Under the pieces are notes generated by a model, which was not told the DNA's origin, ran no database searches, and saw nothing but the letters and a program-made list of their open reading frames with translations. The position numbers and the translations under genes were made by a program. Shown here piece by piece: positions 14,726-22,903 of a stretch of DNA of 64,000 nucleotides. The stretch spans positions 2,962,001-3,026,000 of the forward strand of contig NZ_LR743507.1 in assembly GCF_902712855.1 (NCBI RefSeq). The letters run 5' to 3'. Positions within the stretch are counted from its first letter, which is position 1. Every line of letters starts with the position of its first letter. This DNA comes from Variovorax paradoxus (lineage in GTDB: Bacteria > Pseudomonadota > Gammaproteobacteria > Burkholderiales > Burkholderiaceae_C).

Positions 14726-17700
14726 GCGGCGGCGCAGCGCATCCCCACGACAAGCCCTCCGGCTTCAATCTTTCCAAATGGGCGCTGGACCACGCGCCCC
14801 TCACGCGCTACCTGATGGTGGTGCTGATGGTGCTGGGCGCGTTCGCGTACTTCCAGCTCGGCCAGGACGAAGACCCGCCGTTCACCTTCCGCGCGATGGT
14901 CGTGCGAACCTACTGGCCCGGCGCCACCGCGCAGCAGGTGGCCGAGCAGGTCACCGACAAGCTCGAGCGCACGCTGCAGGAGGCGCCTTACGCCGACAAG
15001 ATCCGCAGCTACTCCAAGCCGGGCGAGTCGCAGATCATCTTCAACATCAAGGACTCGTCGAAGTCCACCGAGGTGGCGAACGTCTGGTACACGGTGCGCA
15101 AGAAGATCGGCGACATGCGCGCGACCTTGCCCGCCGGCGTGCAGGGGCCGTTCTTCAATGACGACTTCGGCGACGTCTACGGGGTGATCTATGCGCTGGA
15201 GAGCGAGGGCTTCAGCTACGCCGAACTGAAGACGCTGGCCGACGACGTGCGCCAGCAGCTGCTGCGCGTGAAGGACGTGGCCAAGGTCGACCAGTTCGGC
15301 GTACAGGACGAGAAGGTCTACATCGAGATTTCGCAGAAGCGCCTGGCGCAGCTGGGGCTCGACTTCAACGCGGTGCTGTCGCAGCTGGGTTCGCAGAACG
15401 CGATCGAGAGCGCGGGCACCATCCAGTCGCCGCAGGACGTGGTGCAGGTGCGCGTGGCGGGCCAGTTCACCAGCGTCGACCAGCTGCGCGAGATGCCCAT
15501 TCGCGGCAGCTCGGGCAACCAGCTCAAGCTGGGCGACATCGCGGACATCCATCGCGGATACATCGATCCGCCTTCGGTCAAGGTGCACCACCAGGGCAAG
15601 GAAGTGATCGCGCTCGGCGTGTCGATGGCCAAAGGCGGCGACATCATCGCGCTGGGCAAGGCGCTCAAGTCCACCACCGCCACCATCGACAAGCGCCTGC
15701 CCGCGGGCGTGAAGCTGGCCCAGGTGCAGGACCAGCCGGTGTCGGTGGCGAGTTCGGTCAACGAGTTCGTCGGCGTGCTGATCGAGGCCGTGGCGATCGT
15801 GCTGGCGGTGAGCATCATCTCGCTGGGCCTGCACAAGGGCGGGCGCTTCGGCTGGTACATCGACATGCGTCCGGGCCTGGTGGTGGCGATCACCATCCCG
15901 CTGGTGCTCGCCGTGACCTTCCTGGCCATGAACTACTTCGGCATCGGGCTGCACAAGATCTCGCTGGGCTCGCTCATCATCGCGCTCGGCCTGCTGGTGG
16001 ACGACGCGATCATCGCAGTCGAAATGATGGTGCGGAAGATGGAGGAGGGCTACGACAAGGTCCGCGCGGCCACCTTCGCCTACGACGTCACGGCCAAGCC
16101 GATGCTCACGGGCACGCTGATCACCGCCGCGGGCTTCCTGCCGATCGGCATCGCCAAGTCGGTGACGGGCGAATACACCTTCGCGATCTTCGCGGTGACG
16201 GTGATCGCGCTGGTGCTGTCGTGGCTGGTGTCGGTGTATTTCGTGCCTTACCTGGGCACGCTGCTGCTGAAGGTGAAGCCTCACGATCCCGAGGCGCCGC
16301 CGCACGAGCTGTTCGACACGCCGTTCTACAACGCCTTCCGCCGTGCGGTGAACTGGTGCGTGCAGTACCGCTGGACCACCATCGGCGCCACGGTGCTGAT
16401 CTTCGCGCTCGGCATCTTCGGCATGGGCAAGGTGCAGCAGCAGTTCTTTCCGGACTCGAGCCGGCCCGAGATCCTGGTCGACATCTGGTTCCCCGAGGGC
16501 ACATCGTTCGCTGCGAACGAAGAGGTCGCGAAGCGCGTGGAGCAGCGCTTCATGAAGGAGGCGGGCGTGAAGACGGTGAGCACCTGGATCGGTTCCGGCG
16601 TGCCGCGCTTCTACCTGCCGCTCGACCAGGTGTTTCCGCAGACCAACGTGTCGCAGCTCATCGTGCTGGCGTCGGACCTGAAGGTGCGCGAGCAGCTGCG
16701 CCTGAAGCTTCCGCTGGTGCTGGCGCAGGAATTTCCCGAGGTGCGGGGCCGCGTCAAGCTGCTGCCCAACGGGCCGCCGGTGCCGTACCCTGTCCAGTTC
16801 CGCGTGATCGGCCCCGACCCGGCGCAGTTGCGCGGCCATGCCGACGAGGTCAAGGCCGCGATGCGCGAGAACGCCAACATGCGCGGCGTGAACGACAACT
16901 GGAACGAGTCGGTGAAGGTGATCCGCCTCGAGATCGACCAGGCCAAGGCGCGTGCGCTGGGCGTGACCAGCCAGGCGATCGCGCAGGCGTCGAAGACCAT
17001 GTTCAGCGGCACGACCGTGGGCCAGTATCGCGAGAACGACCTGCTGATCGACATCGTGCTGCGCCAGGCGCCCGATGAGCGCCAGGCCATCTCGGACATC
17101 GGCAACGCCTACATCCCGACCGCCTCGGGCCGCTCGATCCCGCTCACGCAGATCGCCAAGCCGGTGTTCACCTGGGAGCCGGGCGTGATGTGGCGCGAGA
17201 ACCGCGACTACGCCATCACGGTGCAGGGCGACGTGATCGAAGGCCTGCAGGGCGCGACCGTGACCGACCAGTTGCTGCCGAAGCTGCGTTCGCTCGAGGC
17301 CGGCTGGGTGGCGGCCGGGCAGGGCGCCTACCGCATCGAGGTGGCCGGCGCCGCGGAGGAAAGCAGCAAGGGATCGGCCTCGATCGTGGCGGGCGTGCCG
17401 ATCATGCTGTTCCTGGTGTTCACGCTGCTGATGCTGCAGCTGCACAGCTTCAGCCGTTCGCTGCTGGTGTTCGTCACGGGCCCGATGGGCATCGCCGGCG
17501 TGGCCGGTGCGCTGCTGCTGCTGAACCGGCCTTTCGGTTTCGTCGCGCTGCTGGGCGTGATCGCGCTGATGGGCATGATCCAGCGCAACGCGGTGATCCT
17601 GATCGACCAGATCGAACTCGATCGCGCAGCTGGCGTGCCGGCGTGGGATGCGATCGTGGAGTCGGCGGTGCGGCGGCTGCGGCCGATCGTGCTGACGGCG

Positions 17701-17916
17701 GCTGCCGCCGTGCTGGCGATGATCCCTCTGTCGCGCAGCGTGTTCTGGGGCCCGATGGCGGTGGCCATCATGGGCGGGCTGATCGTGGCGACCGTGCTCA
17801 CGCTGCTGGCCTTGCCGGCGATGTATGCGGCGGCATTCCGCGTCAGGCGCGAGACCCCCGGTCCGGCCGAACCGAAGGCATTGCCAGGGCCTGATGCGGC
17901 CCCGATTCACGTTTAG
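14722..17916 (+). CDS. RND efflux permease (HAE1-like)
   Basis: A 1064-residue inner-membrane proton antiporter with two repeats of one N-terminal helix, a large periplasmic loop and a helical bundle. The proton relay pair Asp427-Asp428 sits in GLLVDDAIIAVEMM, as in AcrB-type pumps. The sequence resembles the subgroup with the early motif LGQDEDPPFTFRAMVV, often annotated as a multidrug or heavy-metal-like RND transporter. It is coupled to the adaptor by ATGA. No TolC-type outer-membrane gene follows: the next features are a hairpin and a tRNA, so the pump would use a channel encoded elsewhere. Confidence 0.93.
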   Translation: MSGGAAHPHDKPSGFNLSKWALDHAPLTRYLMVVLMVLGAFAYFQLGQDEDPPFTFRAMVVRTYWPGATAQQVAEQVTDKLERTLQEAPYADKIRSYSKPGESQIIFNIKDSSKSTEVANVWYTVRKKIGDMRATLPAGVQGPFFNDDFGDVYGVIYALESEGFSYAELKTLADDVRQQLLRVKDVAKVDQFGVQDEKVYIEISQKRLAQLGLDFNAVLSQLGSQNAIESAGTIQSPQDVVQVRVAGQFTSVDQLREMPIRGSSGNQLKLGDIADIHRGYIDPPSVKVHHQGKEVIALGVSMAKGGDIIALGKALKSTTATIDKRLPAGVKLAQVQDQPVSVASSVNEFVGVLIEAVAIVLAVSIISLGLHKGGRFGWYIDMRPGLVVAITIPLVLAVTFLAMNYFGIGLHKISLGSLIIALGLLVDDAIIAVEMMVRKMEEGYDKVRAATFAYDVTAKPMLTGTLITAAGFLPIGIAKSVTGEYTFAIFAVTVIALVLSWLVSVYFVPYLGTLLLKVKPHDPEAPPHELFDTPFYNAFRRAVNWCVQYRWTTIGATVLIFALGIFGMGKVQQQFFPDSSRPEILVDIWFPEGTSFAANEEVAKRVEQRFMKEAGVKTVSTWIGSGVPRFYLPLDQVFPQTNVSQLIVLASDLKVREQLRLKLPLVLAQEFPEVRGRVKLLPNGPPVPYPVQFRVIGPDPAQLRGHADEVKAAMRENANMRGVNDNWNESVKVIRLEIDQAKARALGVTSQAIAQASKTMFSGTTVGQYRENDLLIDIVLRQAPDERQAISDIGNAYIPTASGRSIPLTQIAKPVFTWEPGVMWRENRDYAITVQGDVIEGLQGATVTDQLLPKLRSLEAGWVAAGQGAYRIEVAGAAEESSKGSASIVAGVPIMLFLVFTLLMLQLHSFSRSLLVFVTGPMGIAGVAGALLLLNRPFGFVALLGVIALMGMIQRNAVILIDQIELDRAAGVPAWDAIVESAVRRLRPIVLTAAAAVLAMIPLSRSVFWGPMAVAIMGGLIVATVLTLLALPAMYAAAFRVRRETPGPAEPKALPGPDAAPIHV

Positions 17917-17937
17917 AATCGCCGGCTGACCGATTTC

Positions 17938-17995
17938 AAGCGGATGGTCTTTGGCCCATGCAAGCCCATGGCGCGAAAGGGACCGTCCGCTTTTG
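17938..17995 (+). terminator. Possible terminator of the RND operon
   Basis: AAGCGGATGGTC (17938-17949) pairs with GACCGTCCGCTT (17981-17992) across a 31-base loop, followed by TTTT. The long loop weakens the case. A TAGAAT box at 17914-17919 just upstream could be the -10 of the tRNA-Leu promoter, in which case this hairpin would be in the tRNA leader. Confidence 0.45.
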
Positions 17996-18018
17996 CATTC
18001 ACCTGAAAGATTGGCATC

Positions 18019-18105
18019 GCGCGGGTGGCGAAATTGGTAGACGCACCAGGTTTAGGTCCTGACGTTCGCAAGAACGTGCCGGTTCGAGTCCGGCCCCGCG
18101 CACCA
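18019..18105 (+). tRNA. tRNA-Leu (anticodon TAG)
   Basis: An 87-base class II tRNA. The acceptor stem GCGCGGG pairs with CCCGCGC, followed by A and an encoded CCA. The anticodon loop is TTTAGGT with anticodon TAG (reads CUA and other CUN codons). A variable arm (ACGTTCGCAAGAACGT) and the T-loop GGTTCGAGTCC are present. The last 14 bases and 4 bases beyond recur at 20699-20716. Confidence 0.95.
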
Positions 18106-18109
18106 GCCC
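18092..18109 (+). repeat. att-like repeat, left copy (tRNA-Leu 3' end)
   Basis: GGCCCCGCGCACCAGCCC covers the 3' acceptor strand and CCA of tRNA-Leu(TAG) plus four bases. It is matched exactly at 20699-20716 in the same orientation. Integrative elements that target tRNA genes leave this kind of 3'-end duplication. Confidence 0.55.
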
Positions 18110-18140
18110 TGCGGAATAGCCCGTTCTATCGAGCAGAAAA

Positions 18141-18178
18141 AAAGCCCCCGTTTCGAGAGAGACGGGGGCTTTTTCTTT
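18141..18178 (+). terminator. Intrinsic terminator after tRNA-Leu
   Basis: The stem AGCCCCCGT...ACGGGGGCT (18143-18170) is strong and GC-rich, preceded by a run of A and followed by a T-rich tract, so it could work in both directions. Confidence 0.85.
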
Positions 18179-18209
18179 GGCTGTGACCCGTCCTGCCATA
18201 GGTTGACAC

Positions 18210-19067
18210 CTATGAAGGACACACAGCCGGCTTGATCCAGCCGGCAACAGACGCCCGATGAACCTCATCGGGCGTTTTCAATTTTAGGGACAGGTGCGGT
18301 CTCTCTTGGTTGTAGATCTGCACGGCCTGCTGGACCATCCGGCTGGCCTGGGTCAGATCGGCAGGCCGGTGCAGCAGGAACTCCATCTTCAAGATCCCGT
18401 TGACGCGCTCGGCCAGCGCGTTCTGATAGCAGTCGTAGCCGTCCGTCATCGAGCAGGCGATGCCGTGGCGGCGGTGGATTTCCTGATAGTCGTTCGAGCA
18501 GTACTGGATGCCCCTGTCCGAGTGATGCACCAGCATTTGCCCAGTCTTGCGGCCCTTGAGCGCCACCTTCAGCGCCCGGCTGACCTGCTCGGTGTGCAGG
18601 CTGTCGTGCACGTGATGGCCCACGATCTTGCGCGACCACGCATCCGTCACCAGGCTGAGATAGACGAATCCTTGATCGGTCGGCAGGTAGGTGATGTCAG
18701 CCACCCAGACCTGCTCGCTGCCGGTGGGGCGCACCTGATCCGGCCCCTGCTTGAGCAGGTTGGGATGACGGCGCAACCGGTGATGGCTGTCGGTGGTCTT
18801 GTGATACGCCCGCCTGGGCTGAACCAGCATGTGGGCCTCGCGCAGCACGTCCAGCAACGCATCGCGCCCCAGGCTCGCGTTGGCCTGGTGCAGCGGCTGC
18901 TTGAGAAGATGGTGCAGCTTGCGCGCGCCCAGCCGCGGCTGGCGCAGGCGCACGGAACGCACAAGCTCGATCACTGTGTCAGAACGGGCACGGCATTGCT
19001 GCTGGTGCTGCAGTTGTTGGTAGTAAGCCTGGCGGCTGACGCCCCAATGGCGGCAAGCCCTCAACAC
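18210..19067 (-). CDS. IS3-family transposase OrfB (DDE catalytic part)
   Basis: A 285-residue rve-type integrase domain. The catalytic triad is Asp124 (WVADITYLPT), Asp184 (HHSDRGIQY) and Glu220 (NALAERVNG); the second Asp and Glu are 35 residues apart, the DD(35)E spacing of IS3 elements. The N-terminal part (RACRHWGVSRQAYYQ) is the usual HTH_21 region. A GTG at 19067 could start it alone, but it is mainly expected as an OrfAB fusion made by -1 frameshifting at 19118-19112, whose new frame runs open straight into this one. Confidence 0.92.
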   Translation of the reverse strand: MLRACRHWGVSRQAYYQQLQHQQQCRARSDTVIELVRSVRLRQPRLGARKLHHLLKQPLHQANASLGRDALLDVLREAHMLVQPRRAYHKTTDSHHRLRRHPNLLKQGPDQVRPTGSEQVWVADITYLPTDQGFVYLSLVTDAWSRKIVGHHVHDSLHTEQVSRALKVALKGRKTGQMLVHHSDRGIQYCSNDYQEIHRRHGIACSMTDGYDCYQNALAERVNGILKMEFLLHRPADLTQASRMVQQAVQIYNQERPHLSLKLKTPDEVHRASVAGWIKPAVCPS

Positions 19068-19069
19068 GC

Positions 19070-19480
19070 TCAGCCCCGGGACGAGCTTTTGCGAGAGGAC
19101 TTGCCCGAAGGCTTTTTTACGACACGCACCCCATAGTCCTTCTTCAGGACATCGAGCACGGCCTCGAACAACTGAGCCTTCTCATTGGCCTCGCGAAGCT
19201 GGACTTCGAGAGCCTTGATCCTCTGCTCAGGAGTCAGCGGCGCAGCGGATGGCGATGCGGAATTCTTGATCGGTACTGGCATGGGAAGCCGACATGATGC
19301 CGAACCCCAGCTCTGGCGGCCATGCTTGCGCAGCCACACCAACACCGTCGAGCGACCCTGGATGCCGTAGCGCTCCTGGGCCTGCTTGTACGTGAGCTCG
19401 CCTTTTTCTACCTGATCGACCACCGACAGCTTAAAAGCCAGCGTGTAGTCGCTCTGCGTGCGTTTGATGCCTGATTCCAT
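19070..19480 (-). CDS. IS3-family transposase OrfA (HTH part)
   Basis: A 136-residue DNA-binding protein with an N-terminal helix-turn-helix (FKLSVVDQVEKGELTYKQA and ERYGIQGRSTVLVWLRKHG) and a C-terminal leucine-zipper-like coiled coil (QRIKALEVQLREANEKAQLF). It begins at ATG 19480; a longer in-frame start at 19513 would add 11 residues. Near its end the codons GTA AAA AAG contain A-AAA-AAG in the zero frame, the canonical -1 slippery site. Slippage there gives the OrfAB transposase; without it translation stops at 19070. Confidence 0.9.
   Translation of the reverse strand: MESGIKRTQSDYTLAFKLSVVDQVEKGELTYKQAQERYGIQGRSTVLVWLRKHGRQSWGSASCRLPMPVPIKNSASPSAAPLTPEQRIKALEVQLREANEKAQLFEAVLDVLKKDYGVRVVKKPSGKSSRKSSSRG
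19112..19118 (-). other. Programmed -1 frameshift site A-AAA-AAG
   Basis: Reading on the minus strand, six A and a G fall in the zero-frame register A AAA AAG. After a -1 slip the frame continues with GCC TTC GGG CAA and stays open into OrfB at 19067. This is the usual control of IS3-family transposase production. Confidence 0.8.
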
Positions 19481-19539
19481 TGACTTGCCTTTTCTGAGAG
19501 GAAAAGGTGTCAACCCAGGTCAGGACGGGTCACTGCTGC

Positions 19540-20478
19540 CTACCAGTCGTTGCTGTCGCCGCCATCGCTGCTGCTGCTGTTGTCGTCCCACGAGCCCGTG
19601 TCGGTGATGCCGAAGTCGTTGTCGACGATGCGCTCCGGTGCGGGATCGGATGACGACGAGGGCCAGAGGCCGCGGCCCATCTCGGTGTTGCCGCTGTCGG
19701 CCACGCGAGGGGTGTCGTTGCGCTCGACGGTGTCGGAGCGGTCGTGCATCCAGTGGCGCACCGCCTCCTGGGCCACGACCGCGCCCACGCCCACCGCCGC
19801 GCCGGTCGCCAGGGCCGAGCCGAGGCCCATGCCCTGAGCGGAAGCCGGTGGCGGTGCCTGCATCCAGTTGCCGCCGCCCGGCCCGTAGCTGGGATAGCCG
19901 GTGGGAGCGACCGGCGCGTTGGGTGGGTAGGGCGAGGGACCGTACGACGGCGCCGGAGCCGCGGGCGGCGGCACGCGACGGCGGAAGGCGAAGTAGCCCA
20001 CCAACAGCAACCCCACGAGCGCGATCGGCAGCCAGGGCGCAGAGCCGGTGCGGCTCTGTGTCTGCTCCGGCGCCGCAGGGGGCGTGCTTGCACGCGATGG
20101 CTCCGTCGGGGTCGATGCGGCGGCGGCCTTGTCGAGCTTGCCGGTGAGCCGCTCGACGGCCTCGGGCTTAGCGAAGGAAAGATCGGGCGCCAGTTCCCTG
20201 GCCTTGGCGAGCGCGCTTCGGGCGCCGTCGAGCTTGCCTTGCGCCGCAAGGAGTTCGGCCTGGACGAAATGGGCCTTGGCGCTGTTGGGGTGGCTCTTGA
20301 GCACCTTCTCGATCATCGCGTCGGCGTCGGCCATCCTGCCGCCGTTGGCCGCGTCGTAGATCTGCTGGATGGTGGGCTCGCCGGTGGCAGGCGCATCGGT
20401 CTTTGCCAGCGCGAGCGAAGGCATGCCGAATGCCACGACCAGGGTGAAGGCGAGGGCTGCGAACAATCGCTGGAGCAT
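19540..20478 (-). CDS. Exported TPR-repeat protein with a membrane helix and low-complexity tail
   Basis: A 312-residue protein. A signal peptide (residues 1-25, ending ALA) precedes a tetratricopeptide-like region (~35-100: IQQIYDAANGGRMADADAM, then AKAHFVQAELLAAQGKLD) that should mediate protein contacts. A single membrane helix (APWLPIALVGLLLVGYFAF, ~145) is followed by a Pro/Gly/Tyr-rich stretch, a glycine-rich helix (~215-235) and an acidic Ser/Asp tail. Function is unknown. It lies between the IS element and trigger factor, inside the interval bounded by the tRNA-derived repeat. Confidence 0.82.
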   Translation of the reverse strand: MLQRLFAALAFTLVVAFGMPSLALAKTDAPATGEPTIQQIYDAANGGRMADADAMIEKVLKSHPNSAKAHFVQAELLAAQGKLDGARSALAKARELAPDLSFAKPEAVERLTGKLDKAAAASTPTEPSRASTPPAAPEQTQSRTGSAPWLPIALVGLLLVGYFAFRRRVPPPAAPAPSYGPSPYPPNAPVAPTGYPSYGPGGGNWMQAPPPASAQGMGLGSALATGAAVGVGAVVAQEAVRHWMHDRSDTVERNDTPRVADSGNTEMGRGLWPSSSSDPAPERIVDNDFGITDTGSWDDNSSSSDGGDSNDW

Positions 20479-20593
20479 GAGGATTCCTGTGGAAGCAGTC
20501 GATGGGGATCAATGTAGGCCTGGAATATTGGGCAAACCTGACCGCCGTGCGCACCGCGGCACGCCCCCATGAAAACCCGCTTTTGCGCCGGAT

Positions 20594-20599
20594 TAGAAT
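20594..20599 (+). promoter_or_regulatory. Possible -10 box upstream of tig
   Basis: TAGAAT followed by CGCGGGTTGCCC. The same TAGAATCGC pattern stands at 17914 before tRNA-Leu. A TGAAAA about 18 bases upstream is a weak -35 candidate. The 256 bases between the TPR gene and tig hold no gene apart from this and the tRNA-derived repeat. Confidence 0.4.
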
Positions 20600-20698
20600 C
20601 GCGGGTTGCCCAGTTTTGCAGGCGGCACACGTGTGCCGCCGCTTAAATCCCGCCAGCGCGTGTAAGTCCTTGATCTGTATTGACAAATAAAAGACGCA

Positions 20699-20716
20699 GG
20701 CCCCGCGCACCAGCCC
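20699..20716 (+). repeat. att-like repeat, right copy (upstream of tig)
   Basis: An 18-base exact copy of the tRNA-Leu(TAG) 3' end plus four bases (GGCCCCGCGCACCAGCCC). No tRNA can be folded here because the D, anticodon and T arms are missing. It ends 18 bases before the trigger factor ATG. Confidence 0.55.
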
Positions 20717-20734
20717 CCTTACCAGGAAGACATC

Positions 20735-22051
20735 ATGACCGTGACCGTTGAAACTCTCGAGAAGCTCGAACGCAAGATCACGCTGACCCTGCCGGTCGGC
20801 ACCATCCAGTCCGAAGTCGATTCGCGCCTCAAGAAGCTCGCGCGCACCGTCAAGATGGACGGCTTCCGCCCCGGCAAGGTGCCGATGAATGTCGTGGCCC
20901 AGCGCTATGGCTACTCGGTGCACTACGAAGTCATGAACGACAAGGTCGGCGAGGCTTTCTCGCAAGCCGCCAACGAAGCCAAGCTGCGCGTGGCCGGCCA
21001 GCCCCGCATCACCGAGAAGGAAGAGTCGCCCGAAGGCCAGCTCGCCTTCGACGCCGTCTTCGAAGTGTTCCCCGAAGTCAAGATCAACGACCTGTCGGGC
21101 GCCGAAGTCGAGAAGCTGTCGGCCGAAGTGGGCGACGACGCCATCGACAAGACCCTGGACATCCTGCGCAAGCAGCGCCGTACCTTCGCCCAGCGCGCGC
21201 AAGACGCCGTGGCGCAGGACGACGACCGCGTGACCGTCGACTTCGAAGGCAAGATCGATGGCGAACCCTTCCAGGGCGGCAAGGCCGAAGACTTCCAGTT
21301 CGTCGTCGGCGAAGGCCAGATGCTCAAGGAATTCGAAGACGCAGTGCGCGGCATGAAGTCCGGCGACAGCCGCACGTTCCCGCTGTCGTTCCCGGCCGAC
21401 TACCACGGCAAGGACGTGGCCGGCAAGCAAGCCGACTTCCTCGTGACCGTGAAGAAGATCGAAGCTTCGCACCTGCCCGAAGTCAACGAACAGCTCGCCA
21501 AGTCGCTCGGCATTGCCGAAGCCACGGTTGAAGGCCTGCGCGCCGACATCAAGCGCAACCTTGAGCGCGAAGTGAAGTTCCGCCTGCTGGCGCGCAACAA
21601 GAACGCCGTGATGGACGCCCTGGTGGCCAACGCCGAACTCGACCTGCCGAACGCCAGCGTGCAATCGGAAGTCAGCCGCATGGTCGAAGGCGCGCGCGCC
21701 GAACTGAAGCAGCGCGGCATCAAGGACGCCGACAAGGCCCCGATCCCCGACGAAGTGTTCCGTCCGCAAGCCGAACGCCGCGTGCGTCTGGGCCTCGTGG
21801 TGGCCGAACTGGTGCGTGCCAACAACCTGCAGGCCAAGCCCGAGCAGATCAAGGCCCACATCGACGAACTGGCCGCCAGCTACGAGAAGCCGGCCGACGT
21901 GGTTCGCTGGTACTTCAGCGACAACAATCGCCTGGCCGAAGTCGAAGCCGTCGTCATCGAGAACAACGTGACCGATTTCGTCCTGGGCAAGGCCAAGGTC
22001 AACGAGAAGTCGGTGTCGTTCGACGAACTGATGGCACAGCAGCAGGGCTGA
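20735..22051 (+). CDS. tig: Trigger factor, ribosome-bound chaperone and prolyl isomerase
   Basis: A 438-residue cytosolic chaperone. The N-terminal ribosome-binding domain carries the signature GFRPGKVPMNVVAQRYG near residue 45, close to the E. coli GFRxGKVP motif. An FKBP-type PPIase domain follows (~150-250, DDRVTVDFEGKIDGEPFQGG), then the helical arms. It captures nascent chains and eases proline isomerisation. It heads the tig-clpP-clpX-lon order conserved in proteobacteria. An AGGAAG ribosome site precedes the ATG. A hairpin after its stop may reduce read-through into clpP. Confidence 0.96.
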   Translation: MTVTVETLEKLERKITLTLPVGTIQSEVDSRLKKLARTVKMDGFRPGKVPMNVVAQRYGYSVHYEVMNDKVGEAFSQAANEAKLRVAGQPRITEKEESPEGQLAFDAVFEVFPEVKINDLSGAEVEKLSAEVGDDAIDKTLDILRKQRRTFAQRAQDAVAQDDDRVTVDFEGKIDGEPFQGGKAEDFQFVVGEGQMLKEFEDAVRGMKSGDSRTFPLSFPADYHGKDVAGKQADFLVTVKKIEASHLPEVNEQLAKSLGIAEATVEGLRADIKRNLEREVKFRLLARNKNAVMDALVANAELDLPNASVQSEVSRMVEGARAELKQRGIKDADKAPIPDEVFRPQAERRVRLGLVVAELVRANNLQAKPEQIKAHIDELAASYEKPADVVRWYFSDNNRLAEVEAVVIENNVTDFVLGKAKVNEKSVSFDELMAQQQG

Positions 22052-22074
22052 TCCCCTTCGCCGCCCGCAACGCC

Positions 22075-22110
22075 AATGGGGCTTGTGCTTTGCGGCACGA
22101 GCCCCATTTC
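22075..22110 (+). terminator. Hairpin between tig and clpP
   Basis: ATGGGGCTTGTGC and GCACGAGCCCCAT form a 13-base stem with one G-T pair and a short loop, but only TTT follows. It may be a partial terminator or attenuator. Confidence 0.55.
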
Positions 22111-22166
22111 ACTCAGGCGTACAGTTCATACAGAGCGAACGATTTCATCTTCCGGAGAGCAAATAC

Positions 22167-22775
22167 ATGAGCGCACAGGAAATCCAAGGCCTCGGCATGG
22201 TTCCGATGGTCATCGAGCAATCGGGCCGCGGCGAGCGGTCCTATGACATCTACTCGCGCCTCCTCAAGGAGCGCATCATTTTCCTGGTGGGCGAGGTCAA
22301 CGACCAGACGGCCAATCTCGTGGTGGCGCAGCTGTTGTTCCTCGAGAGCGAGAACCCGGACAAGGACATCTCGTTCTACATCAACTCCCCGGGCGGCAGC
22401 GTGAGCGCCGGCATGGCCATCTACGACACCATGCAGTTCATCAAGCCCGACGTGTCGACCATGTGCCTCGGCTTTGCGGCCAGCATGGGCGCGTTCCTGC
22501 TCGCGGCTGGCGAAAAGGGCAAGCGCTTCTCGCTGCCCAACTCGAAGATCATGATCCACCAGGTGCTCGGCGGCGCACGCGGCCAGGCCACGGACATCGA
22601 GATCCATGCGCGCGACATCCTGCGCACCAAGGACCAGATGAACCGCATCCTGGCCGAGCGCACGGGCCAGCCGCTTGAAAAAGTCAAGACCGACACCGAA
22701 CGCGACTATTTCCTGACGGCCGACGAGGCCAAGGACTACGGTCTGGTCGACCAGGTCGTTTCCAAGCGCGGATAA
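22167..22775 (+). CDS. clpP: ATP-dependent Clp protease proteolytic subunit
   Basis: A 202-residue serine protease that forms the 14-mer proteolytic chamber. The catalytic triad is Ser106 (GFAASMGAFLLAAG), His131 (KIMIHQVLGG) and Asp180 (TERDYF). Oxyanion-region glycines are in NSPGGSVSAG near residue 73. The short N-terminal extension before GLGMVPMVIEQ is the usual propeptide. The ATG at 22167 gives the family's N-terminus; an upstream in-frame start is not needed. It partners with ClpX, encoded 129 bases downstream beyond a terminator-like hairpin. Confidence 0.96.
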   Translation: MSAQEIQGLGMVPMVIEQSGRGERSYDIYSRLLKERIIFLVGEVNDQTANLVVAQLLFLESENPDKDISFYINSPGGSVSAGMAIYDTMQFIKPDVSTMCLGFAASMGAFLLAAGEKGKRFSLPNSKIMIHQVLGGARGQATDIEIHARDILRTKDQMNRILAERTGQPLEKVKTDTERDYFLTADEAKDYGLVDQVVSKRG

Positions 22776-22823
22776 CGCAGCCGGCGCGGTCAAGGCCGCG
22801 GGGCGCCAGTGTCGCCAAATGGC

Positions 22824-22860
22824 AAAAAACGGCGTTTTCCACACGGGAAACGCCGTTTTT
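22824..22860 (+). terminator. Intrinsic terminator between clpP and clpX
   Basis: AAAACGGCGTTTTCC pairs with GGGAAACGCCGTTTT around ACAC, with A-rich and T-rich sides. It suggests that clpX also has its own promoter in the short AT-rich stretch 22860-22890. Confidence 0.8.
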
Positions 22861-22903
22861 GTTTAGTTATCATTGTCCCTACCCTGTAACGAGGCAAAAG
22901 TCC

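Larger units (their letters stand above)
18184..19532 (-). mobile_element. IS3-family insertion sequence, 1349 bp, apparently intact
   Basis: The ends are imperfect inverted repeats: the left end is TGACCCGTCCTG then a 5-base difference and GGTTGACACCT, and the right end matches when read on the other strand. The termini are TG...CA as usual for the family. A 3-base target duplication CTG flanks it (18181-18183 and 19533-19535). Inside are OrfA (HTH) and OrfB (DDE integrase) in different frames, joined by a slippery AAAAAAG for a programmed -1 shift. It landed five bases beyond the stop of the TPR gene and so did not break it. All parts needed for transposition look present. Confidence 0.92.

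Noticed and set aside
14599..17910. Open frame of 1103 codons on the minus strand opposite the RND permease
   Set aside because: It mirrors the codon bias of a GC-rich gene on the other strand, is rich in His, Arg and Gln, and has no domain. The plus-strand permease is unambiguous.
20699..20716. A second tRNA-Leu gene before tig
   Set aside because: Only the 3' acceptor strand and CCA are present; the other arms cannot be found upstream, so it is a repeat and not a tRNA.
18019..20735. A prophage next to tRNA-Leu
   Set aside because: No integrase, capsid, terminase or lysis gene occurs in the interval; only an IS and one TPR protein.
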